From NCBI RefSeq assembly GCF_000275845.1, contig NW_006766888.1, positions 1,368,161 through 1,414,061 of the forward strand: a stretch of 45,901 nt of DNA, read 5' to 3'. A model generated the notes under the pieces. That model did not search any database. It was not told the origin of the DNA and saw nothing but the letters and a program-made list of their open reading frames with translations. This stretch comes from Dichomitus squalens LYAD-421 SS1 (lineage: Eukaryota > Basidiomycota > Agaricomycetes > Polyporales > Polyporaceae). The translations under genes were made by a program, and so were the position numbers. Shown piece after piece: positions 22,241 to 33,659 of this stretch (its first letter is position 1; each line of letters opens with the position of its first letter).

Positions 22241-23225
22241 TCAATGTGGAAAAAGCTGGTTTTTCGTGAATGTCGCGACCCAGACATCCATCGTGTGGAC
22301 TTTCTCGTCTTTCGCCTTCAACAATTCTGACGCCGCCCGCACCGAATCTCTGGCAGCGATTACGACAGCCTTCTCCCTCTCATCCTTGACGTGCTCGCCG
22401 ATCTCCTTCTCGAAGTCCTTGGAGAGCACCCAACCGACCTCCCACCTTCCATCAAGCATCCCCTCCGGTGGAACAATGAGCGTCTCCTGCTGCAATTTCA
22501 AGCCCGCAACAATCGCCGCATCCTTCAACCGCTCGGGCGAGAACACCGTCCGGCAGTTGCTGCTGGATTCGTTCTTGTGGACCTCGAGCGCAGCCTGCGC
22601 GAAGGTCGCGAGGACGTGTGCGGCCGCGCGCGGGTCGGACGCTGTGAGCGAGTATTCGGATATGCATACGCGGTCGACCCGTGCGAGTAGCACAGCGAGG
22701 ATGTCGGACCAGACCCGTGGCGAGGAAAAGTACCAGCTACACTGGGCGAGGACGGCAGTTGTGTAGCGCTCCGAGGTACTCTGCAGGAAGGTGACGGGCT
22801 CAGACTGGACGAAGGTGATGCGGTTCCCGACGGGCGAGGCTTTGAGATGGGCCTGGGCTTGTCCGAGGGTGTATGGTGAGCCTGTTTGTTGATTGTCATC
22901 ATGCATGAGCCGTTAGCCATAGAAATACGGAGGTGGCATTCCGGAGATGTCTCTCACCATAGTCGAGGCTTGCGGGGTCGATCGCGGTCACAGATCCTTC
23001 ATCTCCCACCGCGGTCGCGAGCACGACGGTGCAATCGCCCTGTCCGCATCCGATCTCCAGCACCTTCTCCCCCGGCTTGATGCCCCATATCTTGACCAGA
23101 GATGCACGCTGTTCGATCTGGGGACGAACAATATGGAACTGATTGGGGCCGTGGGGGTAAATCCTTGCGATGCCGTCGAGGTCATCGAGGGTAGGAGGTG
23201 TGGATGCGGCAGAGTCGGACGACAT
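22241..23225 (-). CDS. Class I SAM-dependent methyltransferase, two exons
   Basis: Exon 1 (23225-22958) and exon 2 (22881-22241) join across a 76-nt intron (GTGAGA...CAG) to 302 residues. Exon 1 holds motif I (VLEIGCGQGDCTVVLATAVG) and the following acidic strand end (VTAIDPASLDYG). The junction gives DYGSPYTLGQAQAH, as expected for the fungal family. Exon 2 continues the Rossmann fold: the region around YFSSPRVWSDILAVL and VDRVCISEYSL corresponds to motifs II-III, and the C-terminal part is helical and charged. The acceptor substrate cannot be told; relatives are usually annotated only as methyltransferase-domain proteins. No tailoring cluster surrounds it. The start is the only ATG before motif I. 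Confidence 0.88.
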
Positions 23226-25315
23226 GTTGCTGTTGGGTGATAGTCAAACCGCCACTGCTTTGATATAGTCTCCAGATGACTCCGTCGGCGTCATTTGCGC
23301 GGCCGAGCCCCAGCCCTCCATCAGGAAAAATATACTTGCCTCGAAAGAGCTATAGATGCTCCAGAGACCGATTAGACAGTCGAGGCAAGTACCCTGTTAT
23401 GGAGACCAGCATAGCTCCCACTAGCGCCTCAAGAGGTCGCACGAGATCTACCTAGAAGCTCTCGAGTACTCTCGAGCACTCCCAAGCGGGCATCAGGACA
23501 TTGATAGACATGGTATCGTAGCATGCACGCCCCTCACGAATCATCCATTTGAACACAGAAACCAATATCATTCAAACACTATAATACCCGCAGTAGAAAA
23601 GCCACGCTACTAATCGTTGTAGTACACTAGTTCCCTCGAGTCCGAGTCCAAAGCGACCTTGCTCCACCTCATCTTCGCTGTCAGTCCACCCTGTGCACGC
23701 TTCAAGCTTGGCATTTGCAACCTTCGTCGCTGCGTTTGTGACTTGCACAGTATGAGTGTCCAGTACAACGCCGCTGCCACCACAACTACACCAACACGAG
23801 TCTATGGGGCAACTAACACAGGCAAAACGATGGCTTACCATCTACTCATTGCAGACCAATATGAACTCACCAAGAATAGACCAGGATTTAATGGTACCGC
23901 AGTCTAATAAACCGAGGGGACATACGAGCAGGGCTTGATAGATGAAAAACTCAGAATAAACTCTGATGGTTCACTCACAGCGAGCTCAGGTACTCAAAGC
24001 CCATGAATCAAACCGGACGACAGAGTGGGGTCATGGAGGAGGGGGGAAGATGTCAAAGTAGTGGAGGCAATACCAGCAGCAACGGGCATGTTGATGTTGC
24101 CACGTGGAGTTTAGGGCCGGTCGTTGAAAACTTTGCGCATTTATTGTACTGCTCTACTCGCACAAGAGGAGATCCTGTGACTAGATTCTGCATGGCAGCG
24201 ACTACACACTGGTTCTACAGGTAAAGAGAGCAGCGGGCGATCGTCATCACTTGACGGCGTCCTCGGAACCTCGGCTGGGCTTCCGAGCGCTCGCAAGCTG
24301 ATAGGCACGACTCGAGAGGGCTCGCGATGCTCAGGAGCTCTGGTGGGGTCTCGCAATGTTCGGGAACTCCGGTGGGGGGCTCGCGAGAAATAGTTTTTTT
24401 CCTGATGTCATGCATAAGAAGGTCATTAGAACTCACAGGTATCATGTGTCCGAGCCCACAGCATGCAACGGTAAGACAGAGCCTCTAGAGCGCTAAAGCT
24501 GACTGTTCTCCTACTAGTGTGCTTTGAATGGCGTCCCTAGTGTCCGTATATAGTCCACACCCCTCCCTCATGGTTTATAAATGTTCATTACCCTCTAAGA
24601 TATCTATATACCAATTTTCTCCTGCGGCGCGTGAGAGCTACGATGTGGAAAACCCGGACCAGCTCACCTACAGATCATAAAGCGCCTGGGGCATCCAAAA
24701 CGGCACTGGGCGTCTGGTGCTCGGTTGCACTCGGACGGTCTCCATCTGCTCGCAGGCGTCTCGGGAGACTATCCAGCGCGCGAGATCACATAGGTATGCC
24801 TCCCTAGAAAACAGTTTTTCCTGATGTCCCGCACGGAGAACATTTTCCCCGACTCTGTTCACCGCTGGAAGCACTTGAACGTAGCGGGCATCTGTGTTGG
24901 GAACGTCCCAGGTCAGAGGTCGAGTATTCTGTAGCTCGAAAAGCCGCAGAGCTAGGTGGTGCACATCTTGGTGAAGTCACAATGAGCGTGTCCGCGAGCT
25001 GGGAGGTGGCCGGAGGCCAGGCTGGCGGGGCTCGGGCCGCTCGGCAGGGGACTACCGCTGATCCGAGCATACACCCCGGTACCGGGAATGCGACGCTACT
25101 AGCCTATGTAATGATTATGCCGCATCGGATACCGTATATCCATGGTTCTTGGCAGGCGCGAGACTCATGTCTCACCCTCAGCGACTCAGCCCTACCGGAA
25201 CTCATGACTGACTCGACAACCGGTGGAAACACGATCTTCAGATCAATGCCAGTGGAAGCTATAGTTCAAGAAATACTCATTCATGATACATTCCTACGTC
25301 TCTTGACTCTACACC
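23226..25315. other. Gene-poor interval with a short minisatellite
   Basis: A minus-strand frame at 23841-23572 ends in a charged then hydrophobic tail and might be the last exon of an unrecognised gene. Otherwise only short frames. Two related strings ending TTTTTCCTGATGTC occur near 24395 and 24823. Confidence 0.35.
24320..24387 (+). repeat. Imperfect tandem repeat, about 29-bp unit, two copies plus a partial
   Basis: Units begin GCTCGCGATGCTCAGGAGCT at 24320 and TCTCGCAATGTTCGGGAACT at 24349, both ending CGGTGGGG or TGGTGGGG; a third starts GCTCGCGA at 24379. Confidence 0.65.
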
Positions 25316-26145
25316 TCATTTCTTCAGGTACTTGATCAGCTCCTGCACTTCCGCAGAGTCCGAATTCTCGAAGAGCTTGTCAAACTCGGCGCGCGTGCCA
25401 AATGCATGGTCTTCCCATGCGAAGCCCGGGAAAACGACCTCCGTAATGAGACAGCCATAGCGCTCCTTCCCATCCTCCTGCGAGGTTGCCGCTATGAGGT
25501 CTGCCGAGAGGAGGCGTGACATCTTCCAAACGCCAGATGGGACGAGGAGCTGGAGGACCTCGCCCGAGTGGATGTTCGGGCCTATGACCTGGGGTGCTTT
25601 ATAGTTTGCGGAGACCGTGACGAGGAGATTGAGGAGCAACCCTACCTTTCGCTCGATCTTTGGTGGAGTGCCTGGGGTGATGAGGGTGTATTCTGCGCGA
25701 CCTTGATGGAGCACGTGCATCGTCTAATGGGACTTCGTCACTTAGGGGTGAAGGTGTGGCTAGGGGACGGCGTACCGCTGACTTGTTCATGTGGAACACG
25801 CCATTTGCCTCGTCGGGCGTGAGGAGGTAGTAGATGGTAGTAGCCAGAGTGCGCAGTGCGCCGTCTGTCAATAATTGCATGTTAACACCCCGACTGAGAC
25901 ACATTGATGTGCGTAGTAGTATGGTACCTGCAAAAGGTGAAGGAATTTCTTTCGTTTGACGGTCAGTCTCAGCGAAGAATCCTACATGCGTGAAGGTTCG
26001 GTCAACATCATTTCATCTACGCTGCCCGCTGAACACACGAACCTCCTTCCGGGTGCCGTATCAACCTGAGCTGATCTATTAGCTCCGAGTTCGGGATTGC
26101 GTAAATCAGGTATTCATCAGAGCCCGTCATGTCCGTAACAGTCAT
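25316..26145 (-). CDS. DUF985 (Cupin_5) family protein, five exons
   Basis: Exons (minus) 26145-26043, 25981-25928, 25864-25776, 25723-25646 and 25588-25316 join in frame to 198 residues, with introns of 61, 63, 52 and 57 nt. The product follows the family from end to end: LIRHPEGGFFAETDRQ, then LATTIYYLLTPDEANGVFH, MHVLHQGRAEYTLITPG, GEVLQLLVPSGVWKMSRLL, and GCLITEVVFPGFAWEDHAF near the C-terminus. These form a beta-barrel cupin of about 200 residues. Biochemistry of the family is poorly known; no function beyond the fold is claimed. The start may be 26145 (MTVTDM) or the in-frame ATG at 26130. The first donor is GTTCGT, weaker than the others, but the resulting PEGGFF junction is diagnostic. 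Confidence 0.88.
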
Positions 26146-26658
26146 ACAATAGCGTAGATGAAGATGTTACTCGGCGGCAGAGTCAGAAACAAGACGGGCA
26201 AAAGAGGGTGACCCGGGGCCCCTAGTATGCATGGCAGCGGACATTATGTCCGAATCGTGCTCTGTGGCCCACCGAGTCGGGATAATGTATCCACCGACTC
26301 GCCGATAGCACTAGGGCTAGCGCCTGATAGAGGCAATGTATATCAACGATCGAGATGCACCGCCTGGTTCGGACCCCCTTCTCGTCCGACATTTGTGAAT
26401 GCCTGTGCTGACGGGAGGTGTTGCCTACTATGCCGCTCACCTTTGATGCGATCAGGCTTACGCCGAATGAAAGGCAAACAGAGTGTCGTTTACGCACTAA
26501 CGGCACAACGCCATTGCACGGAGCCAAGGGATATTGTACGCCTTCTGGAGGAGTGTCTTCGACCATATAGACTCTGCTAATGATATCAGACGTGGTCCCA
26601 ATCATAGACAGCAGCATATGGGTATATCCAAGGTCAACGCGACATTGCGATACACAAA
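26146..26658. other. Intergenic, nothing recognised
   Basis: Overlapping open frames on both strands without features. It includes the promoter side of the cupin gene and the 3' flank of the Nudix gene. Confidence 0.45.
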
Positions 26659-27475
26659 CTACGGCTTCGCTGTCAAGAAGGAGACAGCAGTGCGCACGAG
26701 GTCACGGTCCCCATCGAACGCCAGCTTTTCTATGGCCTCTTCTATGTCAAAGAGCCGAACTTCATCAAAGCCTTCAGCGATTTGGTGAGTTCCGGGCTGC
26801 ACTCCGCCCATCTCGCTTGAAGCGGAGGCTTCATCATACGGGACGTCGACGGCGCCGATATACCAGAAGATGAGCTTAAGCTTGAGCATGCCGAAAGCGA
26901 TAGGACGGAGAGTGATCATGAACGGCTCCGTGCTGTTCAGTGCGATGCGAGTGGAGTGCGGCTGCGGGTCTGTCCCTACAAGCTCAGCCGGGAGTGGCGC
27001 ACACGTGGGGAGATTTGGCACAGGGTGGAGACGACATGGGTATCCGGTTTCCTCGAAAACTTCGCGCGTTGCTGCAGTAGCGAGATCTTCGCCTTCGTCC
27101 TTGCGCCCTTTGGAGAGAAGCCACGCACCGAGTGGTGCGTGGTGAGCGAGCAGAACGCGCTTCGGGGTGCCAAAAGCATCGAATTGGAAGGGCACTGCGC
27201 CTGCCGCAAGGACGAATTCGCGTGAGGTATATTGGCCCTCGACTCGTTTGCCTGCCAGTTTGAGAACGCTTAGCACATATACGTGTATCTGAGGGGAATC
27301 TTCAAATACCGACTCTTGAATGTCGCCTTGAGCGCGAGGTATATGGTTGGCAACGTTGCAATGGCTACTGCGGCTGCCCCGAGTGCTGCGTATGCACGCC
27401 TGTCTCCTGGAACGCGGTCAGTGAGTAGGTCCAGAAGGACCAGCCCTGAGATTACATACCAAGCAAGCTACTCAT
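26659..27475 (-). CDS. Nudix hydrolase, probably two exons
   Basis: The frame 27251-26659 carries a full Nudix box: GRKDEGEDLATAATREVFEETGY fits GX5EX7REUXEEXGU apart from spacing in the first part. Before it comes REFVLAAGAVPF, typical of the first strand. Nudix enzymes cleave nucleoside diphosphates linked to another group, and fungal members of this shape resemble diphosphoinositol or diadenosine polyphosphate hydrolases; the substrate is inferred only to that level. The frame has no ATG before the catalytic domain, so the start needs an upstream exon. ATG 27475 followed by GTATGT at 27459 and the acceptor GGCAG before 27251 gives MSSLLGKRVEGQYTSREF and 202 residues. The 208-nt intron this implies contains another open, membrane-helix-like frame, so an alternative first exon is possible. 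Confidence 0.75.
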
Positions 27476-27649
27476 GTATATGATTCACCTAGCGATCGCG
27501 CGCGAAACCTTGAGGGATCGAGGTACACAAGCCGGCGTCGATCACGGCGTCGATATGCTGGTACGAGGAGACTACTGAAGGTGTCTAGACAAAGTCTCAA
27601 CAAACAAACTACGACGGAAGATTGTAGTTCCAGGAGGGGCGACCAGTTA

Positions 27650-28263
27650 CAGTGCTTTGCAAAAAAGATTGCAGTGCGAAGCGCGCAAAATCCTGTTTGC
27701 CCCTGTTTGCCCACCCGGGGAAACGCCTGCAATGCCGGAAGCCTCTTTGCAGCATGGTCGATTTTACAGCCACAAACCTGTTGGAATACGGTACTTACTT
27801 ACATCGGACGCTGTAGTACCCACGACCTCCATGCCGAGCTACGGGCGTCAGGCAACGACCTGGTACCACTACGTTGCCGTTCGGCATGGGTTGGGCGCTT
27901 TCGGACTTGTTTGTTTGTGTTTACTATCCCGGTCACTCCGAGAATTTCCTTCATACCGGCTTTTCCTCAGCTGTTGACACTTCGTGCACCAGACTGAGTA
28001 CAGGTCCTCGCTAGCCGCTGCCGACCCCATTCCAACAAAACCTACCAGATATATTCAGAAGGTCGTCATTCGGAGGCAAAGAATATCCTCGTGCATTTTT
28101 GCAGTAGGAAAGCGGACACGGACTCAAGCACGGCTTTTACGGACGGAGTCCTTATGAGCGTCCGGTTCCCGAAACAGAAATCCTTGCCGTAGCCGACGAG
28201 TGACCAAACAGGAGCAAACAGGATTTGCGCGCTCCGCACTGCAATCTTTTTTGCAAAGCACTG
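27650..28263. mobile_element. MITE with about 61-bp TIRs and TA duplication (Tc1/mariner/pogo type)
   Basis: Ends CAGTGCTTTGCAAAAAAGAT (27650) and the inverted copy ending at 28263 match over about 61 bp with few differences (27650-27710 versus 28203-28263). TA flanks both sides (27648-27649 and 28264-28265). CAGT ends with TA duplication are typical of Tc1/mariner/pogo elements. The 490-bp interior encodes no transposase. It lies between the divergently transcribed Nudix (minus) and RNase H1 (plus) genes. Confidence 0.85.
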
Positions 28264-28602
28264 TACCTCAGTCAGGTGATGACGACACGTTGGACGCGTA
28301 GCAAACTCCGCAACTCCGACTGCCAACAACTCGAACCATGATGATGCAGTCCGCAGACACCGGACAGCGATGTCCTTCTTGTCTACCGCAACTGGCAGTG
28401 TCTTACTTTCGTATGCTCTGATTTTGAAGATACCTCACGTGAATGATAGTACATCCCCAAGTTGTATTGAACTCATAGCAAATTGACGGCCAATCTTTCC
28501 TGAATAGGCCAATCCTCTACCGCTGTGCATCTGCTCCTGATTAAGTTCTTCTGGTGCTGCTACCTCAGTGCCGCATCCTCTTCAGACCTCCCTGGCTTCA
28601 TA
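28264..28602. other. Promoter region of RNase H1, nothing else seen
   Basis: No gene and no clear TATA box between the MITE and the RNase H1 ATG. Confidence 0.4.
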
Positions 28603-30419
28603 ATGGTGAATGGGGTCTGTTTTGCGGTTGCAAGAGGAAGAAAACCGGGAGTTTACATCAATTGGTGAGTCGCTCTTATCCTTTCGTCCTTGCCCTCTCG
28701 GTCCTCAGTATCCGATTTGTTCTCACTGGTTGTACTAGGAGCGAATGCGAAGCTCAAATTTTGAATTTCAAAGGGGCCAAGTATAAGAAGTTCCTCTATG
28801 CCGCGGACGCCGAACTCTGGATACACCAGAATGCCACTGGGCCCTGTCTTCTCCTGAAGCCGGAACAGGCTGCTATCTCACCTGCGGTACAAGGTCCCGT
28901 TCCAGCCTTGCCTGCCACGCCAGGGCCCGTAGAGCCATGTGCTTCCGCTCCTCCGCAAGCGTCGGATCCGGATCTGGCATATTCTGCAACCAAGTCTGAA
29001 GAAGTTCACTCGAAGGTTCGGAACTGGCAGCGTGCGATCGCCAGAGACAAGCTACCCGGCGTACTGCAGCACTCAGTGGACTCGGTCACCGAAGAGAACT
29101 CTACTATTCCAATGTCCCCAGACGTTATGATTGTCTATACCGATGGGTCCTGCAAAGGCAATGGCACGGAGCACGCTGTTGCTGGTGTAGGTGTCTGGTG
29201 GGGGGACTATGATTCAAGGCACGTAGGCCCTCGTCAACCAGACAACGGATTGCCCTAATCTGAACTGCACGCTCAGAAACATCTGCGAGCGATGCCCTGG
29301 AGATCAAACCAATAACCGCGCGGAGCTTATTGTGAGTTGTCGTACCTCTATAAGCTAGTTCTGCGCAGCGTATATGTATCAACGATGCTTCATGCACGGA
29401 TGACCCTTACAGGCGATCATCCGCGTGCTCGAGACGACACCTACTAATCGACCGCTCCTGATCAAGACCGATTCGGAATATAGCATCAAGTGTGCGTACG
29501 CTTCCACACTTACGAAAATAACATTCATCGTCTAATGCCGCGGTATAGGCATGACCAGGTGGTTATGGAGCTGGAAGGCAAAGGGCTGGAAGAAGATCGA
29601 CGGAAAGCCAATCAAGAACCTCCCCTTGGTCAAGTACTTGGACGTTCTTCTCGATGAGCGTCGGACAGTCTCGAAACAAGATGTGAGTCGTGATTGAGCG
29701 CCAACCTACGACGTGCATCGTGACGAATCAACATCGGGCTGATGCTTCCAGGTAAAATTTGAATGGATCAAGGCGCATGCTGGTCTTTCTGGGAATGAAG
29801 ACGCGGACGCTCTGGCGGTTGCAGGCGCCGATTTACCAGCTGTTCCAGAACGTGACTGGGAAGCCCTCGCTCATGCTGTTCGGGCTCGGATTGTGGCCGC
29901 ATCTTCCTCTTCGTCCGTGGCAGCGGCACCAGTGGCAGCAGTAGCAGAGAGGGCTTCGCAGGTCACGGACTGTCCGCCCAAGGTTATGACTCGTAGCGCG
30001 ACGACGCAGCCTGTCGCACCTTCGGCCCAATCTCAGGCTGCTAGGAAACCGGTGCCGACGCCGTCGCGCATGCCTAGCCAGGTATCTGCGAGTCAGCCAG
30101 CTCCGCCTCGGACTGTTCCGTCTCGATCCAGTACGCCTAGTACGACCTCGCCTCATCCATCGGCGTCGCAGGCGACATCGACCTCAGGAACAAATATCTC
30201 TGATAGGAAGCCGCGGACTCCACTTTCATGGAGCGAAGGGGACGTCCATGGTTCTGCTGACATCAAGGTATCCCAAAAGGAGTTAGAGGTATGTCGCTCA
30301 AGCAGGTCCGCACCCATCTCTTGGCGTCGAAGATTCATCGGGATTGGCAGGCCTATGTAGCTTGTCTCTTGAACGACGACGATCTCTTGGAGGAAGCGCG
30401 AGCGGCAGGCATATGCTGA
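28603..30419 (+). CDS. RNH1: Ribonuclease H1, at least six exons, with a GC-AG intron and a low-complexity C-terminal extension
   Basis: Exons 28603-28664, 28739-29218, 29277-29331, 29413-29491, 29549-29682 and 29752 onward join in frame. The N-terminal hybrid-binding domain reads FAVARGRKPGVYINW, ECEAQILNFKGAKYKKFLYA. After a Pro-rich linker comes the RNase H fold with all four catalytic acids: YTDGSCKGNG, NNRAELI, KTDSEYSIK and the D of AHAGLSGNEDAD. The enzyme cuts RNA in RNA-DNA hybrids in nucleus and mitochondria. Intron 29219-29276 has a GC donor (AG|GCACGT); only this gives the expected DSRNICERCPGDQTNN. A Ser/Pro/Ala-rich tail follows. In the tail's frame the stop is at 30360, but a better C-terminus (MSLKQVRTHLLASKIHRDW, stop 30419) is open in another frame, reachable by an intron such as 30131-30288. 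Confidence 0.88.
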
Positions 30420-30812
30420 ATGTATGGGCCTACACGTCGGCCTTGTAGAGCGGATCTAGTGAGTTCTAATTGTACCCATGTACAAGTAGAGCTTTCGCGT
30501 ACTATGTTGTTCCATATGCATGCTCTCGTTTATTGTCACCCCACCTGACCGACGCTGATTCCCTTGACCAGCCTTGTCTATCCGTCGTACTGGCGCTGAA
30601 TTCCGATCTTTCACGGTGTGGGTGTGACACGACCGTTTTATCTTGGATGATGTACACGGAACCGCGCTTCTTTGTAAGAACCGAGCACTTCAGCAGTGCC
30701 TCCAGCAGGACTTCCATACAGAAGAGTGCGCTAATTCACTCTCTGTCAATAACGGGCGGCAATCCCTATATGTGCGCAACGGATCCCGACGGCAACTTGA
30801 CCCAGGACCATC

Positions 30813-32790
30813 ATGACCACCCCTCTTACAGCTCCTTCACAGTTTTCAGTCCAGGCCTGCAGGGCCGATTTCGAAGTCGTAGTACATGATGAGTACCCCC
30901 TAGTACTGCAGCATGTCCTCGTCCATGCTGTTCATCCCGACCACGGTCGCGTTGGCTCCCTTCGAGCTCTGCGGATGGACAGGGAGCGATGCCGGGGAGA
31001 ATTCCCTTCGATCATGGACGACGACTCGCTGGAACTATGGGACATGGCGCTCACCTTGTTCGACGAGATCGGTCACCTCAAACCCGAAGTCATCAAACAT
31101 GAGCGCCTGAAAGGGTCCGGGGTTTGGGGCCGCGAATTCAACCATGGCTTATTGCTCTGCTTGTCGGAGATTGACATACCTGAGGTGCGACTCGCCTACA
31201 AATTTATGCACTCCGCATGCCTTGTTCTTACTTCGGGATTGCAGAAGTACAGCCGCAAAGGCGTCGGATCGTTCCTTCTACGGCAACTCTCTATTTCCAA
31301 GCACGCTCCTTCCGGGTCTTTTCTGGTGGCATTGCCTCTCCCAACAGTCGTGTCGCGCAACTTGTCGATATCAATCTTGGTTGAAGAGTGGAAACAAGTG
31401 AAATCGGTGATATCTAGGTTTCTCACCAAGGTGATGGTTTGGACGAAGCTATATGTGACTATATGCGTCCACTAAACTACGAAACGCTCGTCTTCAGAAC
31501 GATTTCCGCAGCATAGGTGATACAGGATTCCTCGCATACGCAACAGACCCGAACCATCCCTCTAGGCTTCTCGCGGCTCCGAATGACTCGGCTAAAGTGA
31601 CAAAAGCTAGCGAAGCGCTGGCTGCCCGCCCTTGCATCGTGAAGACTATCCTGCCGAACGGCCGCATGGGTTTTGCGATCGAACATCCCGACGGTACCAG
31701 CAGCAGACTGTTTGATCCCAGTGCCCTTGACGCAACGGCAATAGATGAGCTTTCCAGTCTCCCCCTGCCTATCGTTCTCACCGCTGGGGGCATGGACCTC
31801 GATATCCCAATCATCGGCAAGATAATCCGTGACGCATATAATAAGGATCCGTCGTCGATCCGGGCCGCTCAGTACACAGGAGAACCTTCAGCTCTCCGCG
31901 CCGCCCTATACGCTTGCAATCTAGCTGCTGTTGAGGCACTCATCGAACTGCCCTTGGTAAGCGGCGTCCGAGAGGAGTTGAAGTCTCGCGATTAGACGGG
32001 GCAAACTCCGCTGGAGGCGTTCGACCAGGAGATGGCGGAGCGCGAAGACGATTTTGGCTTCTTTGGTACCTGGTCAGGAGACGCTCCAGAGGCGCAGAGC
32101 ATCCTCTATCTTCTCAAACAAGCCGCCGAAGAGAATGCAGGGACCTGGGAGAATCAATCCGTAGCAGCGCGTCGATGGGGATGTACCTGTGGGCAGTGTA
32201 CGGATGGCTGGCTCTCTCCACGGATGCGTTACCGCTTGAAGTGTATGTCGCATCTAGAACATCCTGTTACCACACTGACTGACTCGTTAGGGGCCGCGGA
32301 GGTCACTGCCGACTTCATCATGCTCCAGTGCAGTGACCTCCAACCGGATGAAAGGATGCACTCCGGTCTGGGCCTCGACGACCTTCCTGAATCGCTCAAG
32401 GCCGATGGCGTCAGCAAATCATTCTACGTCGCATACGCCAATGCCATTGACGCGGTGGCGCGAGTCCTGAAGAGGCCCAGCCGGGCTGGCCTGCCTACGA
32501 TCCCTAGCCTCATGGCGGAGTTCGGTCGGAAGACGATCGCCTTCACGTCTGGCGGCGGAACTGCGCTCCACGCGGTGCGCTGCGTTTTAGAGACTGCTAG
32601 GGCGGAGTCGCCTCTGGGAGACAACACATGGGATGACATGCAGCAGCAAGACCTTGAGTATGGGGGCGATGAGATGGCCATCGAGTTAGCAAGTCTCCCC
32701 AAGTGCGCTCACGACCTCGACTTTGCGCGGGTGGCGGAACGAGCTGGCTTGCCGAATCCTGGGCCATACGGAAGGAGGGGACTTGACTAA
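30813..32790 (+). CDS. Conserved mushroom protein with ankyrin-like segment; TAG at 31993 is either a nonsense codon or the end of a 39-nt intron
   Basis: Two long frames on the plus strand, 30813-about 31410 and about 31497-32790, are joined by an intron whose acceptor is probably CAG at 31497; the donor is uncertain. Recognisable parts are IDIPEVRLAYKFMHSACLV (31165), an ankyrin-like stretch with SALRAALYACNLAAVEALIE (31890) and TGQTPLEAF (31996), a cysteine motif WGCTCGQCTDGWLSPRMRYR (32180), and a charged C-terminal part with SPLGDNTWDDM. I know this architecture as a common uncharacterised Agaricomycete family; its function is unknown. The frame is interrupted by TAG at 31993-31995. It is exactly the last codon of a stretch GTAAGC...GATTAG (31957-31995, 39 nt, phase 0), so splicing could remove it. 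Otherwise it is a TGG-to-TAG change and a recent pseudogene. Confidence 0.6.
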
Positions 32791-33659
32791 GCGAAAACGG
32801 GGGAGTCCAACGCTCGAATGTACGTTGTCCATCCACGCAAGGTGACCGCGCATTTTGCTAACGGGTTTGAAGCCCTCGCAAGCGTGTGCCCGGAGGATAT
32901 TAGTACCGGCGCGGGCTAGTCTGTAAAACTAGTGTTAGGCTGTGTAGTCGCTGCCGCGAAGAATTCTTATCTTGTTGTCGAAAGCAGATGGGGAGGAGCC
33001 AGAGGCACCAACGGCGTAATCGCTCCTTCTGCGAAAGGGAGAGGGATCCGAATTCCTCCGGGGTAACGGATATACTGGGTTACCCCTTGTAATTGCCACA
33101 AATGAATGTATTCAGGCCCTCTCCTGAGTCGAGTATACCAGTACTAGATACAACAGGACGTCTGTGAAACGTTTTGAGGGTGTTCTTGGAGCCGATATGT
33201 AATCTCGAGCGGCCCCCCGGACAGATGACACGAGCCACTCAAAGAAATGAAGCCGAAGTGAAAAGAGCAGTCCTGCCCGTCAAAGAGTTTGCTGACACCC
33301 CAACGGTGAGCCTACATCGTCATTGGAAGTGACTCGTGGATAGGTATCGAGTGTTCGTAGTAACATAAATTTATCGTTTAGAAGGGCTCTTTCTTCAAGG
33401 CGTTCTACTTGACACAAGGGATAGCTTCCTGGATGCGAACACATACCGCGTACAACGAATAGCAGCGGACCGCGGCACAGTCACCTGCAAGACGTACACC
33501 AGACGTCCCATTCCCTATCCAGTCAGGATGTTGGTGCAGGGAGGTCCGCCTACTGACTATGCCGGTCAGTGACCTAGCTCGCTAGTAACCGACACTGATA
33601 GGAACAACCCTCACCTTGACATCCTAGATGGTCATCGCGGCACTTAATTGTTACGCGTC
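32791..33659. other. Intergenic, nothing recognised
   Basis: No open frame with features; no repeats seen. Confidence 0.45.
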
